From contig JAEZCY010000368.1 in NCBI GenBank assembly GCA_023429845.1, positions 1 through 21,598 on the forward strand: 21,598 nucleotides of DNA. Reading direction: 5' to 3'. A program made the position numbers and the translations under genes. How positions within the stretch are numbered: position 1 is the first letter of the stretch; each line of letters opens with the position of its first letter. Source of the DNA: Acidobacteriota bacterium. Lineage in GTDB: Bacteria; Acidobacteriota; Vicinamibacteria; Vicinamibacterales; Vicinamibacteraceae. Below are positions 16,482-21,598 of this stretch, in pieces. The notes beneath the pieces were generated by a model that made no database searches, was not told the origin of the DNA, and saw nothing but the letters and a program-made list of their open reading frames with translations.

Positions 16482-16490
16482 CTCCTCCCC
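16482..16490 (-). promoter_or_regulatory. Strong ribosome binding site of the PEP-CTERM gene
   Basis: GGGGAGGAG on the minus strand ends 7 bases before the ATG at 16474. It is the strongest Shine-Dalgarno sequence I found in the window and fixes the start. Confidence 0.8.
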
Positions 16491-16542
16491 CTGATGGGTT
16501 TCGGCGAGTGCGAACCCTCAGCACGCCGACGCGTTACAGCTG

Positions 16543-16558
16543 AGCAACAACGATGCCA
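16543..16558 (-). promoter_or_regulatory. Sigma-54 (-24/-12) promoter for the PEP-CTERM gene
   Basis: On the minus strand the sequence TGGCATCGTTGTTGCT matches the RpoN consensus TGGCACG-N4-TTGCW at 10 of 12 fixed positions, with the required 10 bases between GG and GC. Transcription would begin near 16532, giving a leader of about 58 bases that contains the strong ribosome binding site. PEP-CTERM genes in XrtA systems are known to be controlled by the sigma-54 regulators PrsK/PrsR, which fits. Confidence 0.72.
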
Positions 16559-16622
16559 CGGCTGAGTACGAACAGCAGAGGTGAGAATGCTGGAGGAAAT
16601 CCGAAACTGCAGGCACCGCTGC

Positions 16623-16634
16623 CCAGGGCCCTGG
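16623..16634. promoter_or_regulatory. 12-bp palindrome upstream of the sigma-54 promoter
   Basis: CCAGGGCCCTGG is a perfect palindrome about 65 bases upstream of the -24 element. It could be an activator-binding site or a chance GC-rich palindrome. Confidence 0.3.
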
Positions 16635-16642
16635 CTTACAAG

Positions 16643-16657
16643 TCACGTTTCGCGTGA
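16643..16657. promoter_or_regulatory. Inverted repeat, candidate enhancer site
   Basis: TCACG-N5-CGTGA is a perfect 5+5 inverted repeat, flanked by AAG on one side and AACTT on the other so the symmetry partly continues outward. It lies about 110-125 bases upstream of the predicted start of transcription, the usual place for sigma-54 activator binding. The binding protein is not known from the window. Confidence 0.35.
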
Positions 16658-16684
16658 ACTTTTATCTGCTCAGCTCAACCATCG

Positions 16685-18499
16685 CTACTTCGGGTCTGGG
16701 GTGGTGCCAAAGGCCTTCACCAAGGGAGCGACGTCAGCCCGGTCGGCGATCGAGGGCTGTCGCCGCAGCGCCTCCGCCCACTGCTCGCGGGCCCGTGGGA
16801 GTTGGTCACGGGCAACGAGGACCAGCGCCAGGTGGATGCGCGCGTCAAGGAGGTCGGGACTGCGGCGGACCGCATCGGAGAGCACCCGTTCGGCCTGATC
16901 GAGGTCGCCGGCGTGATAGAGCACCCACCCATAGGTGTCGGCGATCGTGGGCTCGCCGCGCATCTGCTCGTAGGCGCGCCTCGCCAGGTCGAGCGCTTCG
17001 GTCCGGGACGCGGCATCGGCCGCCAGCACGAAGGCGAGGTTGTTGGCCGCCACGGCGTCGTCGGGTCGTTGGGCCAGCACCGCGCGGTAGGCACGGACGG
17101 CCTCGTCGCGCTCGGCGACCGGGTCGAGTGTCACCGACAGCATCTGCTGCACAGGCAGGTCGTCCGGGTGCGCCGCAGCCCAATCGCGCAGCAACGTGAG
17201 GGCGCGAGCGCGGTCGCCCTGCGACAGCCGTGCACGCGCGGCGACACGCACCTCGAGCGATGCCACGGTTCCGGGCGGGGCGGTGCGCCTGGCCTGCTGA
17301 AGCGCCCGTTCGAGGAAGGGCCGCGTCAGACCAGACGGCTCGTCCCGCGTCAACGGCGGTGTCTCTGTCTCCGAGCCGAAGGGGCGGCACAGCGGATCGC
17401 CGAGCACAACCGTGCGCCATCCGATGTACTTGGTGGCGAGGGAGTACGCCTCACCGAGCGTACGGCCGGCCAGGTAGGCCGGAAACAGCACCTGCGGCCG
17501 GATCACCCCGTCCACGTAAGGGTCGGCCACGGCGCCCGCCCAACCCGTGACGCCAGCGCGGACCAGGTCGCCGGCGAGCCATTCCGCACTGCCTTCGAAG
17601 ATGCGGCTGCGGTCCTGCCAGCTACCCGGCTTCCACTCTGCAGGCGGTTCCTTGAAGGTGCGCACATCACTGCTGGAGAGGCTGGCTCCCACGGCGCCGG
17701 GCGCAAAGGTCAGCGGCAGGACGCGGTCGCGGTGAACGGGGTCGGCCGAGCCCCACGAGAAGTACCCGAGCACGCCGGCCACGCCCCGGACGGCGCTCGC
17801 CGTCTGGTCGTACTCGACGTGAATGCCAGCCGCGTCCCTGCGGATGCGGTCGGCGGCGATGCCGAACCACTGCTGCTCCGGCCCCGACGCCACGGGACGG
17901 CCGTCCAGGACGATCCGCCCCCCTGGATCCGGCGCGGCGCTGCACCGGCCGGCAAGGGCCACGGCATCCTGCAGGGTGAACCCATCCAAGCGGGAGACGA
18001 GATAGACATCGTGTCGAGAACGGTCGAAGGCGGGCCAGCCTTCGGCGGGCATGTTCTCGGCGAACAACGGGTTGGCAATGGGCCCGGGTCCGACACCCGC
18101 CCCGGTCAACCTGCGGTACAGGAGCGTCAGAGAGGAGTCGACCGACGTGAGGGGCGTGCGCGTGGACGGCTCCCCCTGGACCTTGAGCGGTACGCCGCGA
18201 ACGAGGACGATGTAGGTGATCTCGTCGTGCGCGGCATGACGCTGCAGCCATTCGACGACGGGGCGTTCGACCGCCTCGACATAAGCGCCCCTGCGTATGG
18301 TTTCCCCTGGCGCCACGTCGATCTCGACCTGGTGCGATACCGGGATGTCGCGCGCGGCGCGATACGCGTCCGCGACGGCCTTGCCCTCAGGCGCCTGACG
18401 GTTGACGACGATGAGCACGTCGCGCCGGGGCGCGGCGGCGGCGCTGCTGGCGAGGGCGAGCAGCAGGACGAGCGGGACGATGATTCGGCGAACGCGCAT
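16685..18499 (-). CDS. TIGR03790-like exported protein with C-terminal TPR repeats
   Basis: A 604-residue protein with an AGGAG ribosome binding site 4 bases before the ATG at 18499. It has a signal peptide (IIVPLVLLLALASSAAAA). Residues about 25-375 resemble the uncharacterised TIGR03790 family: VLIVVNRQAPEGKAVADAY, YIVLVRGVPLKVQGE, a VYLVSRLDGF segment, VLGYFSWGS and GVTGWAGAVADPYVDG. Residues about 395-595 are TPR-like repeats, including DAVAANNLAFVLA, TIADTYGWVLYHAGDLDQAERVL and LDARIHLALVLVA. The second part resembles the end of the PrsT-like protein. Function is unknown; it is probably periplasmic. It is the nearest gene upstream of the PEP-CTERM gene, across a 210-base regulatory gap. 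My family call rests on remembered motifs, so the TPR part is surer than the N-terminal name. Confidence 0.75.
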   Translation of the reverse strand: MRVRRIIVPLVLLLALASSAAAAPRRDVLIVVNRQAPEGKAVADAYRAARDIPVSHQVEIDVAPGETIRRGAYVEAVERPVVEWLQRHAAHDEITYIVLVRGVPLKVQGEPSTRTPLTSVDSSLTLLYRRLTGAGVGPGPIANPLFAENMPAEGWPAFDRSRHDVYLVSRLDGFTLQDAVALAGRCSAAPDPGGRIVLDGRPVASGPEQQWFGIAADRIRRDAAGIHVEYDQTASAVRGVAGVLGYFSWGSADPVHRDRVLPLTFAPGAVGASLSSSDVRTFKEPPAEWKPGSWQDRSRIFEGSAEWLAGDLVRAGVTGWAGAVADPYVDGVIRPQVLFPAYLAGRTLGEAYSLATKYIGWRTVVLGDPLCRPFGSETETPPLTRDEPSGLTRPFLERALQQARRTAPPGTVASLEVRVAARARLSQGDRARALTLLRDWAAAHPDDLPVQQMLSVTLDPVAERDEAVRAYRAVLAQRPDDAVAANNLAFVLAADAASRTEALDLARRAYEQMRGEPTIADTYGWVLYHAGDLDQAERVLSDAVRRSPDLLDARIHLALVLVARDQLPRAREQWAEALRRQPSIADRADVAPLVKAFGTTPDPK

Positions 18500-18569
18500 G
18501 GATCTCCTGGCTGCTGGTCGGCCGTGGCAGCAGGCATTACGATAGCGGACGCGCGGTCAGTCGCCGCGG

Positions 18570-18785
18570 TCAACTCTGCGCATGCAGCTCGTCCTCCTCG
18601 CGTAGCGCGGCCGACGGCGCCAGTTCCGTGCGCGTGTGCTGATACAGCGTGTTGCCGGACGTCCTGATGCGGACCGTGTACGCAATCGGCATCAGCTCGA
18701 GCAGCGGCTTGATCGCTTCGAGGATGGCCGGCGCCAGGCGGTCTTCGTCGTCAGGGGTCAGTGACGAAATGAAGTGGATGTCCAT
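18570..18785 (-). CDS. Small protein of unknown function (71 aa)
   Basis: An open frame of 71 codons from the ATG at 18785, in the 450-base space between the TIGR03790-like gene and rfbA. The product begins MDIHFISSLTPDDEDRLAPA, has a predicted helix AILEAIKPLLELMPI, a strand-like TVRIRTSGNTLYQH, and an acidic end. No signal peptide or membrane segment is seen, so it should be cytosolic. I do not recognise it. The codon choice looks like its neighbours and no competing frame fits better, which supports a real gene. There is no clear ribosome binding site. A sigma-54-like sequence on the minus strand at 18804-18819 could be its promoter, with a very short leader. Confidence 0.6.
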   Translation of the reverse strand: MDIHFISSLTPDDEDRLAPAILEAIKPLLELMPIAYTVRIRTSGNTLYQHTRTELAPSAALREEDELHAQS

Positions 18786-18834
18786 GCGTCGGCCATACAG
18801 GTACGCAATCTGCGTTCCGTAAGCTGAAGCTGGC

Positions 18835-18856
18835 CGAACGACGGATTCGTCGTTCG
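18835..18856. promoter_or_regulatory. Perfect inverted repeat in the rfbA divergent region
   Basis: CGAACGACG (18835-18843) and CGTCGTTCG (18848-18856) form a perfect 9-bp stem around a 4-base GATT loop. GATTCGT also occurs twice as a direct repeat (18844-18850 and 18856-18862). It lies between two divergent starts and has no U-tract, so an operator is more likely than a terminator. Confidence 0.45.
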
Positions 18857-18949
18857 ATTCGTGTGGGGGACGCGAAACTGCGCCGACGGAAGTTCAACCG
18901 TCAGCCTATAAAAGTCGCCCCGTACACTTACTTATCAGGACGCGAACCT

Positions 18950-19864
18950 TTGTCGCCACGAACCGACGCCACACCATCGACGACAGCGCCGCTCAGCGGC
19001 ATCATCCTGGCCGGCGGCTCCGGCACACGGCTCTACCCGGTCACACGCGCGGTGTGCAAGCAACTGGTGCCGGTCTACAACAAGCCGATGATTTACTACC
19101 CGCTGGCCACGCTCATGCTGGCGGGCATCCGCGACATCCTGATCATCACCACGCCTGAAGACTCGACGAGCTTCGCCCGGCTGCTGAGGGACGGGAGCGA
19201 CCTCGGCATATCGCTGCGGTACGCAGTCCAGCCGACGCCCGACGGACTGGCCCAGGCGTTCATCATCGGCCGGGAGTTCGTCGGGACCCGGCGGGTGGCG
19301 CTTGCGCTTGGCGACAACATCTTCTACGGACATGGCTTGCCCGAAGTGCTCCAGGCCGCCGCGTCACGGGATCGGGGCGCCACCGTGTTCGGCTACGAAG
19401 TCCGCGATCCCGAGCGCTACGGCGTGGTCGAGTTCGATGACGCCGGTCGCGCGATCAGCCTCGAAGAGAAGCCGGAATCGCCGCGTTCGCATTGGGCGGT
19501 GACCGGGCTGTACTTCTACGACAACGACGTCCTCGACATCGCTGCCCAGCTCGAGCCGTCACCGCGGGGTGAACTGGAGATCACCGACGTCAACCGGCGT
19601 TATCTCGAGCGGGGTGCGCTTCATGTGGAGCGCTTCGGTCGCGGCTTCGCGTGGCTCGACACAGGGACCCACGAGTCGCTCCTGCAAGCCTCCCTCTTCG
19701 TGCAGACGATCGAAGAACGGCAGGGACTGATGCTCGCCTGCATCGAGGAAATCGCGTGGCGCATGGGATACATCGATACCGAGCAGGTCGAGCGCGTCGC
19801 GCACCCCATGCGGAAGAACACGTACGGCCAGTACCTGCTGCGCCTCGTCGAGCAGGGGCGCTGA
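18950..19864 (+). CDS. rfbA: Glucose-1-phosphate thymidylyltransferase
   Basis: RfbA/RmlA makes dTDP-glucose from dTTP and glucose-1-phosphate, the first step towards dTDP-rhamnose and related sugars. The nucleotidyltransferase signature LAGGSGTRLYP is at residues 20-30, followed by KQLVPVYNKPMIYYPL. Further motifs are ALGDNIFYGHG, EEKPESPRSHWAVTGLYFYD, GELEITDVNRRYL and WLDTGTHESLLQAS, all family hallmarks. I chose the TTG at 18950, with AGGA 9 bases upstream; it gives 304 residues, close to the usual 290-300. An in-frame GTG at 18863 would add an arginine-rich, non-conserved extension over the likely promoter region (TATAAA at 18907-18912). It heads an operon with rfbC, one base downstream. 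Confidence 0.94.
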   Translation: MSPRTDATPSTTAPLSGIILAGGSGTRLYPVTRAVCKQLVPVYNKPMIYYPLATLMLAGIRDILIITTPEDSTSFARLLRDGSDLGISLRYAVQPTPDGLAQAFIIGREFVGTRRVALALGDNIFYGHGLPEVLQAAASRDRGATVFGYEVRDPERYGVVEFDDAGRAISLEEKPESPRSHWAVTGLYFYDNDVLDIAAQLEPSPRGELEITDVNRRYLERGALHVERFGRGFAWLDTGTHESLLQASLFVQTIEERQGLMLACIEEIAWRMGYIDTEQVERVAHPMRKNTYGQYLLRLVEQGR

Positions 19865-19865
19865 C

Positions 19866-20393
19866 GTGCTGGTTCAGGCCACCGCACTCCCAGGCGTGCT
19901 CGTGATCGAACCCCGCGTGTTCCACGATGGCCGCGGCTTCTTCGTCGAGACCTATCACGCGAACCGTTACGCGGAGGTCGGCATCGACGCGACCTTCGTG
20001 CAGGACAACCACTCGCGCTCACGGCAGGGCACGCTCCGCGGTCTCCATTTCCAGCGTGCGAGACCACAGGGCAAGCTGGTGCGGGTCGTGGAAGGTGAAG
20101 TGTTCGACGTGGCCGCCGACGTGAACCCGCATTCGCCCACTTACGGCCGCTGGGTCGGCGTCAGCCTCTCGGCAGAGAACTTCCGGCAGCTCTTCGTCCC
20201 ACCAGGCTATGCGCATGGATTCTTTGTGGTGAGCGCGATTGCGCAACTCGAGTACAAGTGCAGCGACTTCTACGATCCTGCCGACGAGGGTGGCGTGATG
20301 TGGAACGACCCGGTCCTGGCCATCGACTGGCCGACGTCATCTCCCATCCTCTCCGAGCGCGACCAGCGCCATCCCGCGCTGCCGCCCCGGTGA
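19866..20393 (+). CDS. rfbC: dTDP-4-dehydrorhamnose 3,5-epimerase
   Basis: RfbC/RmlC epimerises dTDP-4-keto-6-deoxyglucose at C3 and C5 on the way to dTDP-L-rhamnose. The 175-residue length is normal. Family motifs are all present: PRVFHDGRGFFVETY, FVQDNHSRSRQGTLRGLHFQ with the catalytic His61, QGKLVRVVEGEVFDVAAD, FVPPGYAHGFFV, and LEYKCSDFY with Tyr130 and Tyr136. The GTG start follows the rfbA stop by one base, so translation is coupled. The other two genes of the pathway, rfbB and rfbD, are not in the window; they may lie beyond the right edge or elsewhere. Confidence 0.94.
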   Translation: MLVQATALPGVLVIEPRVFHDGRGFFVETYHANRYAEVGIDATFVQDNHSRSRQGTLRGLHFQRARPQGKLVRVVEGEVFDVAADVNPHSPTYGRWVGVSLSAENFRQLFVPPGYAHGFFVVSAIAQLEYKCSDFYDPADEGGVMWNDPVLAIDWPTSSPILSERDQRHPALPPR

Positions 20394-20404
20394 GCGAGCC
20401 GCCG

Positions 20405-21280
20405 ATGTCCGGACCCGTAGTCAACGCCATGTCGGTCGATGTGGAGGAGTACTTCCACGCGAGCGCCCTCGAACGTGTCGCGCCGCGAACCGCCTGGGAG
20501 TCGCTGCCCTCGCGCGTCGTGCCGACCACACGGCAACTGCTCGCGCTGTTTGCGGGACGGCAGGTGCGCGCGACGTTCTTCGTACTCGGCTGGGTGGCGG
20601 AGCGTCATCCCGAACTGGTTCGGGAAATCGCGTCGGCAGGCCACGAAATCGCATCGCACGGTCATTGGCACCAGATCGTCTACACCCTCGCGCCGGACGC
20701 ATTCCGCGAGGACGTGCGGCGCAGCAAGGGCGTGCTCGAGGAGATTGCCGGACGCCAGGTGCTCGGCTACCGCGCGCCGAGTTTCAGCATCACCCGGCAA
20801 TCGCTGTGGGCGCTCGACGTCCTGATCGAAGAAGGCTACCGGTACGACGCCAGCATCTTTCCGGTGCGGCACGACCGGTATGGCATCCCCGATGCCCCTC
20901 GGCATCCCTACGCGCTGTGTCGGCCCGGCGGCAGGCTCGACGAGGTGCCGCCGTCCACCGTGCGACTGGCTGGCCAGAACCTCGCGGTCGCCGGCGGCGG
21001 CTACTTCCGACTGCTGCCGTACGGCTGGACGCGCGCGGGGCTGGCCCGGCTGAACCGCCAGGAGAAGCGTCCGGCAATCTTCTACCTCCACCCATGGGAG
21101 GTCGACGCGCAACAGCCGCGCCTCGACGTGGGCTGGGCCACGCGCGTCCGGCATTACGGGAACCTCGCGCGCACACAAGCACGGCTCGCGCGTCTGCTCG
21201 ACGAGTTCCGGTTTGCTCCGGTCGCCGACGTGGTCGGGGCACTGGGCGCCCTGCCGGAGCACACGCTCGCCTCTGCGTAG
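20405..21280 (+). CDS. XrtA-type polysaccharide deacetylase (DUF3473)
   Basis: A 291-residue NodB-type deacetylase of the subgroup found in exosortase/PEP-CTERM loci. It opens with NAMSVDVEEYFHASAL, where the aspartate of VDVEEYF is the first metal-site residue. The second motif is HEIASHGHWH (His-x3-His metal ligands), followed by GYRAPSFSI and the strand YRYDASIFPVRHDRYG. The C-terminal part (FYLHPWEVDAQQPR, then RHYGNL) is the DUF3473 region. It should remove N-acetyl groups from the growing exopolysaccharide. No signal peptide is seen. I chose the ATG at 20405; a GTG at 20390 overlapping the rfbC stop as GTGA is in frame and would add five residues. It is co-directional with rfbAC. Confidence 0.9.
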   Translation: MSGPVVNAMSVDVEEYFHASALERVAPRTAWESLPSRVVPTTRQLLALFAGRQVRATFFVLGWVAERHPELVREIASAGHEIASHGHWHQIVYTLAPDAFREDVRRSKGVLEEIAGRQVLGYRAPSFSITRQSLWALDVLIEEGYRYDASIFPVRHDRYGIPDAPRHPYALCRPGGRLDEVPPSTVRLAGQNLAVAGGGYFRLLPYGWTRAGLARLNRQEKRPAIFYLHPWEVDAQQPRLDVGWATRVRHYGNLARTQARLARLLDEFRFAPVADVVGALGALPEHTLASA

Positions 21281-21475
21281 AGCCGCTGGCGGAGCGTTCC
21301 CCGGGCAGCCGTGCCACCGGGGCGACACGCGTGGTGACGGCCACGACGCGTATCCGCATGCGTCACGCCGGGCGCCGTGTGCAGTTCTGGTCATGGCGGC
21401 CGATACCAATCACGGGCCAGGCCGTCTGTTAGGCTAGTTGGCTGCGCGCCCCCACCCGGTGCCTCTCCTATAGAC
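21281..21475. other. Intergenic region before the nucleotide-sugar dehydrogenase gene
   Basis: These 195 bases hold no convincing gene. Short inverted repeats exist (for example CCCCGG and CCGGGG around 21300-21323) but without a U-tract. A weak sigma-54-like match lies at 21431-21446. It probably contains the promoter of the next gene. Confidence 0.5.
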
Positions 21476-21598
21476 ATGACCGACATCCTTGCTCGCATCC
21501 AGGACCGCTCTGCGGTCATCGGCATCATCGGCCAGGGCTACGTCGGCCTGCCGCTCGCGCTCGTGTTCGAGGCGGCAGGCTTTCCGGTCCGCGGCTTC
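21476..21598 (+). CDS. Nucleotide-sugar dehydrogenase (N-terminal fragment)
   Basis: Only the first 41 codons are in the window. The start ATG at 21476 is followed by a short helix and then VIGIIGQGYVGLPLALVF, the NAD-binding Rossmann motif typical of UDP-glucose/UDP-N-acetylhexosamine 6-dehydrogenases (WecC, TuaD, Ugd types). These enzymes oxidise C6 of a UDP-sugar to give a uronic acid. GQGYVGLPLA is most like the UDP-HexNAc branch, but the substrate cannot be decided from the fragment. A uronic acid product would fit the presence of a heparinase/alginate-type lyase in the same locus. Confidence 0.85.
   Translation, partial: MTDILARIQDRSAVIGIIGQGYVGLPLALVFEAAGFPVRGF

Noticed and set aside
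21299..21323. Terminator after the deacetylase gene
   Set aside because: The CCCCGG/CCGGGG arms are short with a 12-base loop and no T-run follows.
21431..21446. Sigma-54-like promoter before the nucleotide-sugar dehydrogenase
   Set aside because: GG and GC are correctly spaced, but only about 7 of 12 consensus positions match, including a changed -12 element.
1..21598. CRISPR arrays, tRNA or rRNA genes, insertion sequences, phage genes
   Set aside because: No regularly spaced repeats, no tRNA-like folds, no transposase or integrase motifs were seen on either strand.

Overview
The window is high-GC bacterial DNA packed with genes for making, modifying and exporting an extracellular polysaccharide, together with an exosortase / PEP-CTERM protein-sorting system. 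GC content, wide use of GTG and TTG starts, and the exosortase + EpsI + PrsT-like TPR lipoprotein + XrtA-type polysaccharide deacetylase combination suggest a Gram-negative environmental bacterium. Acidobacteriota of the Vicinamibacteria type is my best guess. That placement is inference; no rRNA or other marker gene is present.

Layout from the left. Positions 1-1758 (minus) hold most of a membrane-anchored sulfatase/phosphotransferase-fold protein whose C-terminus lies off the left edge. It overlaps by 4 bp the end of a secreted heparinase II/III-type polysaccharide lyase (1755-4340). A 236-bp gene-free gap follows, then a group 1 glycosyltransferase (4577-5722, minus), divergent from a secreted parallel beta-helix protein (5790-7190, plus).

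From 7215 to 18499 every gene is on the minus strand. Read in the direction of transcription, the genes are: a TIGR03790-like + TPR protein (18499-16685); a PEP-CTERM protein (16474-15749) with a strong sigma-54-type promoter, strong Shine-Dalgarno and its own intrinsic terminator; a DUF218/YdcF-type protein; a PrsT-like TPR lipoprotein; exosortase; EpsI; a QueC-like PP-loop ATPase; a CapK/PaaK-like adenylate-forming ligase; a GNAT acetyltransferase; and a sugar-transfer-associated ATP-grasp enzyme. From prsT to the ATP-grasp gene the gaps are 45 bp or less, so this could be one transcript. The last four genes form an activation/ligation module of unknown product and are the most interesting part of the window.

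A 71-codon unknown gene (18570-18785, minus) is divergent from a plus-strand operon: rfbA (18950-19864), rfbC (19866-20393), an XrtA-type polysaccharide deacetylase (20405-21280) and, after a 195-bp gap, the start of a nucleotide-sugar dehydrogenase cut by the right edge. Together the genes suggest a polymer containing deoxysugar and uronic acid that is deacetylated, possibly acylated or aminoacylated, and trimmed by a lyase, alongside exosortase-processed surface proteins. Polymerase, flippase, export genes and the PrsK/PrsR regulators are not in the window.
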